Source: Chloroflexota bacterium (lineage in GTDB: Bacteria; Chloroflexota; UBA11872; VXNJ01). Taken from it: a stretch of DNA of 41,966 nt. The stretch's first letter is position 1. The number at the start of each line of letters is the position of its first letter. Made by a program: the position numbers and the translations under genes. Positions 18,421 through 28,897 of the stretch are shown one piece after another. The stretch spans positions 1-41,966 of the forward strand of contig JASLPR010000055.1 in assembly GCA_030744875.1 (NCBI GenBank), given 5' to 3'. The notes under the pieces are model-generated. The model ran no database searches and was not told the DNA's origin. It worked only from the letters and a program-made list of their open reading frames with translations.

Positions 18421-19290
18421 TTGAAGGTGATCCCGGCGAACCCACGGGGCTACTGCCACGGGGTGGTCACGGCGATGCGCATGGCACGCGAGGTCGTCGC
18501 GCAGGCCAACGGCCCCGTCTACATGCTGGGTTACCTGGTGCACAACGAGCATCTCACCAGCGAGTTGGAAGAACTGGGCATCACCCTGATAGACGCTGAT
18601 GACCGACTCGCCGGGCTGGAGGAAGTGCGAGAGGGCACAGTGATATTCACCGCCCACGGAATCTCGCCGGCGGTGCGGGAACTTGCCAGGGCGAAGGGTC
18701 TGGATTGCGTCGATACCACCTGTTCGGATGTCGATTCGACCCACGCCCTGATCGTCGAGAAGGTGGCCGCCGGCTTCCAGGTGATCTACGTCGGCCGGCG
18801 CGGGCATCCGGAGGCGCTGGGGTGCGTGGGCGAGGCACCGGACGCGGTGCACCTGGTCCAGGACGTCGACGACGTGCAGGCCTTAACGATCAATGCGTCG
18901 AAGATCGCGGTGACCACCCAGACCACGCTGAGTGTCTGGGACACCGCCACCGTAATTCGGGCCATCAAGGCGCGGTACCCCGAGGCGGAGGTCCATAACG
19001 AAATCTGCCTGGCCACCCAGGACCGCCAGGAGGCCGTGATCGCGGCCGCCGCGGAGGCCGACCTGGTGCTGGTGGTCGGTAGTTCGCGCAGTTCGAATTC
19101 GCGGCGCCTGGTCGAGGTGGCCGAGCAGCGGACCGGCAAACCGGCCTACTTGGTGGACTCGACCACCGACATCAACCCGGAATGGCTGCGCGGCTGCGCG
19201 GCGGTGGCGGTGTCGTCGGGGGCGTCCACTCCGTCGCTGCTGACCCGGGACGTGATTCGCCACCTTGAGGCGCTGCTGGTGACGGGCTAG
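18421..19290 (+). CDS. ispH: 4-hydroxy-3-methylbut-2-enyl diphosphate reductase
   Basis: LKVIPANPRGYCHGVVTAM, YMLGYLVHNEHLTSEL, FTAHGISPAVRELA, DTTCSDVDSTHALI, VVGSSRSSNSRRLVEVA; TTG start. Confidence 0.93.
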   Translation: MKVIPANPRGYCHGVVTAMRMAREVVAQANGPVYMLGYLVHNEHLTSELEELGITLIDADDRLAGLEEVREGTVIFTAHGISPAVRELARAKGLDCVDTTCSDVDSTHALIVEKVAAGFQVIYVGRRGHPEALGCVGEAPDAVHLVQDVDDVQALTINASKIAVTTQTTLSVWDTATVIRAIKARYPEAEVHNEICLATQDRQEAVIAAAAEADLVLVVGSSRSSNSRRLVEVAEQRTGKPAYLVDSTTDINPEWLRGCAAVAVSSGASTPSLLTRDVIRHLEALLVTG

Positions 19291-19844
19291 GCCGGGCCGA
19301 GATCCCGCCGAATGAGCTCCCAGGTAAACGGGCGGCCGTCGGGCAGCGTGGCCGCGGCCTCGGCGAACGGCACCCGGCCCTCGTCACCAGGGTCGTGGAG
19401 CCGCGTCGGGAAGTTGGTAAGGATCGCCGGGGCGCCCGGGACCACCACGAACCCGTGGTGCACCAGTTGCGGGATCATCAGGGTGTACTGGCCGTCGGGG
19501 CCTTGGGCGGCGCCCATGCGAAACAGGTTCACCGCGCCCTCGGTGGCCGAACCCGGCCGCGGGTCGTGCACCCCGACCACCAGGTCGCCGTCGATCACCA
19601 CGAAGCGGTCGCGCTGGTGTTGGTGGATGTGCCAGCGGTCCTCGTCGCGGGCGACGCCGGAACGGGTGAACGAGTAGTAGTTCTGGGTGAACGGCATCCG
19701 CTCGGCGTCGTAGAAGTCGTCCCAGTCGCTCTTGAGGGTTTCGACGAGGTTGCCGCGGTTGTCGGCGTTCACCTGTAGCCGGCGCACGCGGATGCCGTTG
19801 ATGTGGCCGGCGGGCTCGAAGGGGTCGGTGTAGGGGAGCGGCAT
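19287..19844 (-). CDS. RmlC-like cupin (dTDP-4-dehydrorhamnose 3,5-epimerase family-like)
   Basis: INGIRVRRLQVNADNRGNLVETLKSDW, RWHIHQHQRDRFVVIDGDLVVGVHD. Confidence 0.75.
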   Translation of the reverse strand: MPLPYTDPFEPAGHINGIRVRRLQVNADNRGNLVETLKSDWDDFYDAERMPFTQNYYSFTRSGVARDEDRWHIHQHQRDRFVVIDGDLVVGVHDPRPGSATEGAVNLFRMGAAQGPDGQYTLMIPQLVHHGFVVVPGAPAILTNFPTRLHDPGDEGRVPFAEAAATLPDGRPFTWELIRRDLGPA

Positions 19845-20056
19845 GGGGTTCTGGTGGCGCCTCGGGCCGGCGGTTCCGCCGGCGAGAAATGGCGGTCCGG
19901 ACCGGGCCGCGGCTACAACATAACACCTTCCCGGCCGGGTCCCGCGGCGACCTGCAACGGCAATCGGAAACCTCTACACTGGCCTGGTCCGGCGGCCCGA
20001 TCGCGAGTCCGATCCAGAGAGTGATGCGCCGGCGCCCAGCGAGAAGAGAGCCAACC

Positions 20057-21700
20057 ATGACCGGCGCGGACCTGATTGCCCGAATCCTCAAAGCCGAAGG
20101 CGTGTCGCAGGTATTCAACTTTCCGTTCTCACCGATTGTCGACGCCATCGCCGGGTCTGGCGTGCGGGTGCTCACAACGCGCCAAGAGCGGGTGGCCGGC
20201 AACATGGCCGACGGGGTCTCGCGGTCCACCAACGGCCGTGAAATCGGCGTCTGGACGGTGCAGGCCAGCGCCGGCAGCGAAAACGCCTTCGCCGGCGTCG
20301 CCCACGCCTACACCGACTCGGTGCCGATGCTGTACCTGCCCGGGCATCCGGGAATCGACGCCATCGGTGTTTCGCCGACCTTCGACAGCGAGGCCAACTA
20401 CGCCGCCACCACCAAGGCAGCGATGAAGCTGTTTAAGCCCGAACACATTCAAGCGCGGATGCGAATGGCCTACCAGGCGCTGCGCTCCGGCCGCCCGCGA
20501 CCGGTGATGGTGGAAATCCCCGGCGACGTGGCGCGGGCCGAGTTCCAGGGCGAATTCACCTACGAGCCGGTGGCGCCGGTGCGGTCCGGGCCGGACGGCG
20601 GCGCGGTGAAGGAGGCGGCCGAGCGGTTGTTGGCGGCCGAGAACGCCATGATCTGGTCCGGCCAGGGAGTCCACTGGGCCGAGGCCTACGCCGAGTTGCG
20701 GGACGTGGCCGAGCTGCTGGGCATCCCCGTGATGACCACGCTGATGGGCAAGAGCGCTTTTGACGAGACCCACGAACTCTCCGCCGGGACCGGGGCCGGA
20801 GTGGTCACCGCGATGGCGGCCCACTACCTGCGCGAGTGCGACGCCCTGCTGGTCGTCGGTTCCAGCCTCAGCGACGCCTCGTTCACACCGACCGTTGGGC
20901 CGGGCAAGCTGATCGTGCACGCCACCAACGACGCCGCGGACCTCAACAAGACCCACCCGACCGCCGTCGCCATCCTGAGTGACGCCAAACTCTTCCTGGC
21001 GGCGCTGGCCGAGGAACTGCGCTGCATCGGCGCAGATCGCACGGCCATCCGCAAAACCAACGTCGAGACCCTGGCGCGTATCCGCGCCGCGTGGGAGTCC
21101 GAGTACGAGTCGGAGTTCAGCGCCGACTCCAGCCCGATCAACGGCTACCGCATGTTCCGCGAACTCTGGAGTGTGCTGGACCCGGCCACCTCGATCCTGA
21201 GCCACGAGTCCGGCTCGGTGCGTGACATCCAGTGCGTGTTCCACCGGGCTACCACGCCGCGCGGCTACCTGGGCTGGGGGCAGTCGTCGCAGCTGGGCTA
21301 CTCGCTCGGGCTGGCGATGGGCGCCAAGCTGGCCAACCCAGACAAGACGGTGGTGAATGTCATGGGTGACGCTTCCATCGGGATGACCGGTATGGACTTG
21401 GCCACCGCCGCGCAGTACGAGATTCCGATCCTGACCGTCATGAAGCACGATTCGATCTTCAGCGGCTACGACAAGCACATCCCGGTGGCGATTGAGCGTT
21501 ACGGCACCTCGACAATGGACGGTGACTACGCCGCTCTGGCCCGAGCCTTGGGCTGCCACGCCGAGCGTGTCGAGAGCGTGGCCGATCTGCGACCGGCGCT
21601 GGAGCGCGGGATCGCGGCGACCAAAGAGGGCCGGCCGGCGTTCGTGGACGTCATCACCAAAGAGACCCGCAAGCTGTCGCGGCTGGACACGGTCGGCTAG
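20057..21700 (+). CDS. Thiamine pyrophosphate-dependent enzyme (acetolactate synthase large-subunit-like)
   Basis: MTGADLIARILKAEGVSQVFNFP, three-domain TPP layout, GDASIGMTGMDLATAAQYEIPILTV. Confidence 0.9.
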   Translation: MTGADLIARILKAEGVSQVFNFPFSPIVDAIAGSGVRVLTTRQERVAGNMADGVSRSTNGREIGVWTVQASAGSENAFAGVAHAYTDSVPMLYLPGHPGIDAIGVSPTFDSEANYAATTKAAMKLFKPEHIQARMRMAYQALRSGRPRPVMVEIPGDVARAEFQGEFTYEPVAPVRSGPDGGAVKEAAERLLAAENAMIWSGQGVHWAEAYAELRDVAELLGIPVMTTLMGKSAFDETHELSAGTGAGVVTAMAAHYLRECDALLVVGSSLSDASFTPTVGPGKLIVHATNDAADLNKTHPTAVAILSDAKLFLAALAEELRCIGADRTAIRKTNVETLARIRAAWESEYESEFSADSSPINGYRMFRELWSVLDPATSILSHESGSVRDIQCVFHRATTPRGYLGWGQSSQLGYSLGLAMGAKLANPDKTVVNVMGDASIGMTGMDLATAAQYEIPILTVMKHDSIFSGYDKHIPVAIERYGTSTMDGDYAALARALGCHAERVESVADLRPALERGIAATKEGRPAFVDVITKETRKLSRLDTVG

Positions 21701-21718
21701 CGCGCCGCCGGGCCCGGC

Positions 21719-22915
21719 CTACGGGGCCGCGGCGGCCGGGTCTGGGTCGTCTTCGGTCGGCAGCGGGCGGTGCACGATCAGGAATAGCCCGAAGAGCAAC
21801 GCCCCGACGGCGGACAGCGCCGCGCCGGTAAGGAACAGGCTCGAGTAGCCGAAGTTGGCAATCAGGGCGCCGCCGATCACCGCGGTGCCGCTGGAGCCGA
21901 GCGCCCAGGATAGGTTGCTGAAGCCCGACATGAGCCCCCAAAACTCGGGGTGGACGAGATCCATTTGCCAGAGCCCGAGCGCGGGATGCATCAGGGAGTT
22001 GAAGGCAAGGACGGTTGTGAGCCCGATCACCGCGGCGGCCGGGTCGGCAATGAGGGCGGTGGGGATGAGGCATATGGCAGTAGCTATGGTTGCGAACAGG
22101 ACAGTACGGCTGGTGCCGATGCGACCGGATACGAGCGGCGACAGCAGGGCGATCGGCCCGACCAGTAGCTGAGAGAGGGCGAAGGTGATGCCGATCGTGG
22201 CGGTGTCGACGCTCAGCCCCGAGTCCATGTAGATGTTGAAGAACGTCCGCACCGAGCCTTCGCCGAACGGGCGGAGGATGCCGAGAAAGGTCATGGTGGC
22301 GATGGCGAACAGGGGGAAGCGGCTGCGGGGGGCACCCTACGGCGCCCGCCGGATTGGGGCGATGTCGGCGGCGGCGGCGATGAGGAAGAGGCCCGGCAGT
22401 ACGAAGAACGCGGCCAGGTGGAGGGGATAGCGGTAGGCGGCGGGATCGTCGAGGCCGACGCCGAGCAGGCTGGCGAAAATGCCGGGGAGGAATCCGCCGA
22501 CCAGGCTCCCGGCGAAACCGGCGGTGGGGAAGGTGGCGGAGGTGAGGGCGAAGGCGCGGCTGCGCAGTCGGGGGACAACCGCGCCCATGATGAAGGGCGA
22601 AAAGTTGACAAAGAAAATGCCGCCGCCGGCGGCGGCGACCGAGTAGCTGGCGACGAGCCAGATGGCCCGGTAGTCGCCGGACAAATCAGCGCCGAAGGGA
22701 AGTAGGCTGGCGCCCACGAAGACGCTGCCCAGCCCGAAGATCTTCAGTCGCCGGTAGCTGAAACGATTGGCCCGGGCCCCGGCCAGCGGCGCCGCCACCG
22801 CCCAGCAAAGCAACCCGATGCCGTTGACCAGGCCGACGAATCCGGGGCCGAAATCAAGACGCAGGATGAACAGGTTCATCAGCACCGCGTAGCCGCCGAA
22901 CGGCGAACTGCTCAA
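21719..22915 (-). pseudogene. MFS transporter interrupted by in-frame TAG
   Basis: 22915-22337 and 22294-21719 are the same frame: ...ADIAPIRRAP*GAPRSRFPLFAIATMTFLGILRPFGEG...; TAG at 22337-22339. Confidence 0.75.
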
Positions 22916-23124
22916 CAGCCCGGCCGATCCGAGTAAGAGTCGGATGTTGCGATCCAGAGGTTGATCGCGGGGATCGTCGGGCGAAAAGGGGTCTGTTTGG
23001 GGTGGAACGCCGGGGGGCGGGATAGGTGCGGCCGGCGAACCGGCATCCGCTGCGCGGCTACAATCGTAGCGCCCGCCGATCCGGGGATCGCGCCGGGCCG
23101 GCGATATTCACACCAGGAGACACG

Positions 23125-24294
23125 ATGAGCATCTACGAAGAGCTGTTTCGGCTGCGTCCGATCATCAACGCGGCGGGGACGATGACGGTTCTGGGGGGAT
23201 CGCTGATGAAGCCGGAAACGGTGGCCGCGATGTCACGGGCGGCCGAAGAGTGGGTGGACATGGCGGACCTGCTGCGGCTGGCCGGCGAGGCCATCGACAG
23301 CGCCTTGGGGCTGAATCCGCGGCTGGGTGGGGTGCACATCACCGCCGGGGCGTCGGCTGCCAACACGCTGGCGGCGGCCTCCGTGTTGACCGGCCACGAC
23401 CGGGCGCGCATGGCCCAACTGCCGGACACCCCCGGCTTTCCCAACGAGATCCTGATGCAACCCACCAACGCCGGCAAGTGGATCGGCAGCTACCGGGCGG
23501 CCGGGGCGAAGATCGTAGAGTGCCGGGCCGAGTCGGTGTTCGACGAAGCCAGCAACAACCGGATCCTCGGCGTCACCGAGGAGGCGTTTGAGGCGGCCAT
23601 CACCGAGAACACCTGCGCCATCGCCGCGATCCTCTCCTGGGAAGTGCCGCACGTTGGCGGGCTTTCGATCCCGCAACTGGTGGCCATCGGCGAGCGCCAC
23701 AACCTGCCGGTGATCGTCGACGCCGCCGCCCAGGTGCCGCCCATCGGCACCATCAAGAACCTGTTGGAGATGGGCGTGACGCTGGTGGCGGTCAGCGGCG
23801 GCAAGGCCATCAGCGGGCCGAACGACACCGGCATGATCGCCGGCCGCAAGATCGACCTCACCCCGGCGGTCCTGCAATCCAGCCCCTACGTGGGCATGGT
23901 CGGGCGCGGGTTCAAGGTCAGCAAGGAGCAGATTGTTGGACTCGTCACGGCGGTGAAGGCCTACGTTGACGAGGACGCCGATGCCCGCGTCGCCGAACAC
24001 CACCGCCGCTGCGACTACCTGATGGAGGAACTCGCCGGGATTGCCGCCGTGCGCCTGGAGAAGGTGTTCCCCGACGAGACCGATCTGCCGGTGCCGCGGG
24101 TGCGGGTGCATCTTGCCGCGGACTCCGGCAAGACCGTCGAGGAGATCACGGAGCGGCTCCGCGAGGAGACCCCCAGCATCCGGCTACGCGGCGGCTATGT
24201 CGGGGCGGAGTTCCTGAACGTCGACCCATCCACCCTGCGCGAAGGCGAGATAGAGGTGGTCGCCGCCCGTATCGGGGCGCTGCTGCGCGAGTAG
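23125..24294 (+). CDS. SelA/DgaE-like PLP-dependent enzyme
   Basis: RPIINAAGTMTVLGGSLM, ITAGASAANTLAAASVLTG, IVDAAAQVPP, AVSGGKAISGPNDTGMIAGR. Confidence 0.88.
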   Translation: MSIYEELFRLRPIINAAGTMTVLGGSLMKPETVAAMSRAAEEWVDMADLLRLAGEAIDSALGLNPRLGGVHITAGASAANTLAAASVLTGHDRARMAQLPDTPGFPNEILMQPTNAGKWIGSYRAAGAKIVECRAESVFDEASNNRILGVTEEAFEAAITENTCAIAAILSWEVPHVGGLSIPQLVAIGERHNLPVIVDAAAQVPPIGTIKNLLEMGVTLVAVSGGKAISGPNDTGMIAGRKIDLTPAVLQSSPYVGMVGRGFKVSKEQIVGLVTAVKAYVDEDADARVAEHHRRCDYLMEELAGIAAVRLEKVFPDETDLPVPRVRVHLAADSGKTVEEITERLREETPSIRLRGGYVGAEFLNVDPSTLREGEIEVVAARIGALLRE

Positions 24295-24310
24295 CAACCG
24301 GGCTGTGGAG

Positions 24311-25928
24311 TCAGCGAGCCTCCTGGACCCAGCGCCGCACTGAGTCGGGAGTGCTGATCAGGTGGGCCATCGTGTCGGACGGGGCCACCATGCGGATGTG
24401 GACCATCCAGGCGGGATCGGCGCGCTCGATGCCCATCGTCTCCACAACCTCCTAGACGGTCTGGCAGGTGTGGCGGCGCATCGCGCCGGCCGCCGTGATC
24501 TCCTCCGGGAAGTCGAAGAGGGAATCGTGGGACTCCAACTGGCAGCGCTCGAACGTGGCGTGCCCCAACTCGGCCTGCACATGGTCGTCCAGGTCATAGG
24601 CGTCCAGGCGACTGTTGGTGGATACCCGAAAGATGCGCACGGTGAGGCCGGTGGCGACGAAGGGAGGGTCATCGGGATCGGACAGGGCGTCGTAGTTGGC
24701 CAGGTTGGGGGCGGCGGTGAACACCAGCGTGCGTCCCTTGGAATCGGTGCGGAAGCGCCAGTTGGCGGGGACCTCCAGGCGCAGGTTGCCGTCCGGTGAA
24801 GTCAGGGTGTACCAGTCGATCGCCAGTGGCCGGTCGATCAGGTCGGTGGTGACGTCGCCGTCGGCCAGCGTCGGCACGGGCGCGACGTAGTCTTCGAGGG
24901 TGCCGACCACTTCCAGTGGCTCACCGTAGATCTCGCCGGCCAGCAACTCGCCGCTGAGGGGGCGATAGGCCGTGACCGGGACGGGCACGGCCGGATCGGA
25001 CGCCTGGAGGACCTCGCAGTAGGCGCGTTTGGTGATATCGACGGCCATGGCCACCCCGCCCATGTCGAGGATGAGGTCGTCGGTCTCGAACCCGGCCAGC
25101 GCGGCCGGCGAGGCCGGTTGCACGCGCCCGATCTGGATGCTGCGCAGGCCGGCCCAGGAGGCCATCACGCCCCAATCGCTGAGCCCGATCCAGGTGCCGT
25201 TTTCGCCATCGAGCAGGCCGTCGATCGCGGGCCGGACATCGGCCAACGGAACCATACCGATGACCGCGTCTCTACCCGGGGGCAGGACTCCGGCGTTGAG
25301 TCCGACCAGGTTGCCATCGCCGTCGACGACCGGTCCAAAGGTGGACACTTCCGACTCGATCCAAACCACGTTGAATTCCGGGGTCGAGAGGCGGTTGGAC
25401 TCCCCGGAAATGCCGAGCACTTCGACCACACCTTCGGCCAATTCAAAGCGGAGGCGGGACCCAGTCCAAGAATTGACGTAGACAGGGTCGCCGAGCGCGG
25501 CGGCGGCGTCCCCGAATTCGATGAACGGGTGATTGTCGCCTTCAAGATCGATGAGTGCGAGATTGAGGCAGTCATCGGCGGCGATGAATTCGGCCGGAAC
25601 GGCCTCCTCGCCGGCCCCGACGAAGGCGACGTGATCCTGCGATCAGGTCACCCCGATATTGGCCATCAAGGCGAGGCCGTCGGCGCTGATGAGAAACCCG
25701 GGGATGCGGTTGAAGCGCATCTCGCCGGCGACTTCTTCCTCGACTTCCACATAGATTAAGAGCTTCTTCGGCGCGCAGCAGGTCCGCGAACCCGACCCGC
25801 GCGGTGGTGTCGTCGGCAGAGTCCGCCGGCGCGGCCGCGGCTGCCGGCGCCAGGCTCGCCAGCAGTATCGCCATCGCCGCCAGCGCTATCCCCAGGTGGT
25901 GTCGGCGTCGGCGTCCCGCGCTCTTCAT
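24311..25928 (-). pseudogene. Trypsin-like/PDZ (HtrA-like) exported protein, degenerate and disrupted
   Basis: MKSAGRRRRHHLGIALAAMAILLASLAPAAAA signal peptide; frameshift at about 25757; TGA 25643-25645; TAG 24452-24454; PDZ-like IQIGRVQPASPAALAGFETDDLILDMGG. Confidence 0.7.
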
Positions 25929-26107
25929 GGCGTTGCCTTCCTGCGGTGTGCGGGTGCGGCCCCCGCTCAATTTGCCGACGATGCAGAGTCGCGGTCAAAT
26001 CGGCAATTCCAGCCGCGGGTCCTACCCCGCCGCCGGGCGGGCGACCGCCGCGCTAGGATCAGCGGCTTGCTTCACGATCGGTCGCGAGCCAAAACAGGAG
26101 GAACGCC

Positions 26108-26703
26108 GTGGCGGCACATGAGGGTTACAAAGATGGCGTGCGGGCCAGCTGCCGGAGATCGCTGACATCACCGATACCGACCTGCGCGAGCGGGTGACCG
26201 ACGCCTGGACGATGGCGCTCTCCGAAACCGAATACGAACGCATCGAAGACATCCGCCCCTCCGGCGACCCGCACACCCCACCCTTGAAGAACGGCACCCA
26301 GGCCGCTCACATCCGCGGCGTGGTCATCACCGCCCGGGCGATCGTGCAATCCCTCGAAGAAGTATCCGGGGACATGGAGGTAAATCACGACCTGCTGCTG
26401 GCCTGTGCCCTGTGCCACGATCTGGGCAAGCCGTTCGAATTCAGCCCCGCCAACCGGGTCCGCTGGCAACGCGACCCGGCCGCCGGCGGCAACCCGTCGT
26501 TGCGGCACACGGCCTACGGAGCGCACCTGGCCATAAACGCTGGCCTGCCGGAAGCGGTGTGGCACACGGCCTTCGCCCACGATCACCAGGGCGACTTGAT
26601 CGAGCGCAGCCTGGAAAACACCATGGTGCTGTGGGCCGACCGGGCATGGTAGCGGATTCATCGCGCCGCCGGAATGCTGGACCTGGAGGCGGACTCGGCA
26701 TAG
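26108..26703 (+). pseudogene. HD-domain phosphohydrolase, decayed first copy of a tandem pair
   Basis: GVRAS|LPEIADITDTDLRERVTDAW...LLACALCHDLGKPFEFSPANRVRW...ADRAW*RIHRAAG; -1 frameshift at about 26150 and TAG 26650-26652. Confidence 0.8.
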
Positions 26704-26754
26704 GGCGGCGTATCCTCTGGGCGGATTGCGGATTTGATGGAAGGGAGCACGCTG

Positions 26755-27336
26755 GTGCCGGCCTACGACGTATTCAGGGAAGGCGTGCGGGCCAGCCTTC
26801 CCGAGATTGACGAGATTTCCGACCCGGAGCTGCGCGACAAGGTCGAAGGCGCCTGGGCGATGGCGCTGGCCGAGACCGAGTTCGCGAGCATCGACGAGGT
26901 CCGCCCCTCTGGCAACCCGGACACCCCGGCGATGAAGTCGGGCACCCAGGCCGACCACCTCCGCGGGGTCACGCGGATGGCGGTGGCGCTGGCCGATTCG
27001 CTGGAAACGGTCGTCCCCGGCCTGGGCGTCAATCGCGACATCCTGCTGGCCTGCGGGCTCTGCCACGACCTGGGCAAGCCGTTCGAGTTCAGCCCGGCCA
27101 ACCAGACGCGCTGGCGGCAGGATCCGGCCGTCTCCGGGTTCCCGGCGCTACGGCATCCGGTCTACGGCGCGCACATCGCAATTACGATCGGGCTGCCGGA
27201 GGCCGTTTGCCACGCCGCCGCCGGGCACTCCGGCGAAGGCGAACTGGTGGTCCGCAGCCTCGAAAATACCATTGTGCACCACGCCGATCACGCCTACTGG
27301 CGGATCCTGGCCAGCGCCGGCAAGCTCGAGACCTGA
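26755..27336 (+). CDS. HD-domain phosphohydrolase, intact second copy
   Basis: LLACGLCHDLGKPFEFSPANQTRWRQDP; GTG start behind GGGAG. Confidence 0.85.
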   Translation: MPAYDVFREGVRASLPEIDEISDPELRDKVEGAWAMALAETEFASIDEVRPSGNPDTPAMKSGTQADHLRGVTRMAVALADSLETVVPGLGVNRDILLACGLCHDLGKPFEFSPANQTRWRQDPAVSGFPALRHPVYGAHIAITIGLPEAVCHAAAGHSGEGELVVRSLENTIVHHADHAYWRILASAGKLET

Positions 27337-27475
27337 TCCAGCGCCACACGGAGCAGGTGCGCAGTTGGATATCCACTCCTGCAGCCGCCGACTCCGGGGA
27401 AACCGCCTCGCGTATCCTTGCCGGTGCGGGGAGGCTGAAATCAGCCGACTCTTAAACCAGTCAAGCGAGGCGAAG

Positions 27476-27934
27476 ATGAGCGCTGAAGAACGACTGCAAG
27501 AACTGGGACTGGAACTGCCGGAGCCGGCCCGACCGCTCGGCTCCTACGTGACCATCGTGCGCACCGGGAACCTGCTCTTCACCGCCGGGCACCTGCCAGC
27601 GGCCGTCAATGGCAAGTCCTGGCAGGGCAAGGTTGGGGCTGAGTACTCCATCGAGGAGGGCGCCGAAGCCGCCCGTCTCACCGGCCTGAACATCCTGGCC
27701 ACCGTCAAGGACGCCGTTGGCAGCCTGGATCAGGTGGCGCGGGTGGTGAAGCTCACCGGGTTTGTGAACAGCGCCTCCGGATTCAGCCAGCAGCCGGCGG
27801 TCATCAACGGCTGTTCGGACCTGTTCGGCGAAGTATTCGGCGACGCTGGACGCCACGCCCGCTCGGCCGTTGGGGTGAGCGAACTGCCCCTGGACACGCC
27901 GGTTGAGATCGAGGCGATCATCGAGGTCCGTTAG
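27476..27934 (+). CDS. RidA family protein
   Basis: VRTGNLLFTAGHLPAAVNGKSWQGKVG, AARLTGLNILATVKDAVGSLDQVARVVKLTGFVNSA. Confidence 0.93.
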   Translation: MSAEERLQELGLELPEPARPLGSYVTIVRTGNLLFTAGHLPAAVNGKSWQGKVGAEYSIEEGAEAARLTGLNILATVKDAVGSLDQVARVVKLTGFVNSASGFSQQPAVINGCSDLFGEVFGDAGRHARSAVGVSELPLDTPVEIEAIIEVR

Positions 27935-27937
27935 CAC

Positions 27938-27960
27938 CGGGCGCGCCGCCGGCGCGCCCG
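27938..27960 (+). terminator. Terminator-like hairpin after ridA
   Basis: perfect 10-bp stem CGGGCGCGCC-GCC-GGCGCGCCCG directly after the stop; no U-tract. Confidence 0.5.
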
Positions 27961-27985
27961 CTCGGTAAAGGATGGGGACGGGTCC

Positions 27986-28897
27986 ATGCGAAACCTGCAC
28001 ATGGCCCTGCCCCTTCTGCTGTTCTTCTTCGCGATCATCATCTTCGTCGGACGTCTGGCCGATGCTCGCCCCTACCAGGAACTGGTTCGCGACTTCTCGG
28101 TAGGGACGATCGCGGAGGGTGACCGGATTGTGGCCTGGGGGCAGGTGGCGGGGCCGGTTGGCGAGCCGCTGGTGGCCGCCCGCGGGACGCCCGATTTCCT
28201 GACCAACGGCGCGACCGTGGCGCAGTTGGACGAGTTGCCGGTGACGATCACCCTGGAGCTGGACCCGCCGCTGACCGTCACCACCGCCGGCGTGGCGCTG
28301 GTCGGGCTTTCCGCCATGGAGGTCGCCGACCGGGAGCGGACCGTGGTGCGGGGTGGGGACGTGGTGACGGTGTTCGGCCAGTTGGAAGGCGAAGCAGCGG
28401 TGCGCGCCGGGACCATCTCGGCGCTGCCGCCGCAAGAACTCTACGACGACTGCCTGCGCAGCGCCGTGCGGATACTGGTCGGCGGGCTGGGCATGCTGGC
28501 GGTGTTCTACCTGCTGCCGTCGACGATCCGGCTGCTGAAGAGCTTCACCACCGAGGTGCGGCGCAGCCGTGCCCGCCGGCAACGGCAAATCGAGCTCCGC
28601 CAGCGCGACGAGTGCCCGGCCTGCCAGCCCTCGGCGGCGCGCGGCTTCATCGCCTGTGTGCAGTGCGGGCGGCCGTTGGAGCACGGCCCCCAGCTCAAGC
28701 AGATCCGCGAAGCCCTGCAGAACCTGCGCGAGGGTGGCGGCCTGCTGTTGTCAGGGGTGACCGAGGGGTCGGTTTCGCTGCGCTTCCGACGCCACGCGGG
28801 GATGAAGCTCGAGATTCGCTCCGACGACATGAGTGTCGCCGACACCCGGGCCGTGCGGCATGTACTGTCGCGGGTCGGCGGGCCGCTGCGGCGCTAA
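27986..28897 (+). CDS. Membrane protein with C-terminal zinc ribbon, unknown function
   Basis: two TM segments (LPLLLFFFAIIIFVG; ILVGGLGMLAVFYLLP) and CPACQPSAARGFIACVQCGRPL (CxxC-x13-CxxC). Confidence 0.75.
   Translation: MRNLHMALPLLLFFFAIIIFVGRLADARPYQELVRDFSVGTIAEGDRIVAWGQVAGPVGEPLVAARGTPDFLTNGATVAQLDELPVTITLELDPPLTVTTAGVALVGLSAMEVADRERTVVRGGDVVTVFGQLEGEAAVRAGTISALPPQELYDDCLRSAVRILVGGLGMLAVFYLLPSTIRLLKSFTTEVRRSRARRQRQIELRQRDECPACQPSAARGFIACVQCGRPLEHGPQLKQIREALQNLREGGGLLLSGVTEGSVSLRFRRHAGMKLEIRSDDMSVADTRAVRHVLSRVGGPLRR

Noticed and set aside
20129-21559. 476-aa minus-strand ORF
   Set aside because: Antisense of the TPP-dependent enzyme; no motifs
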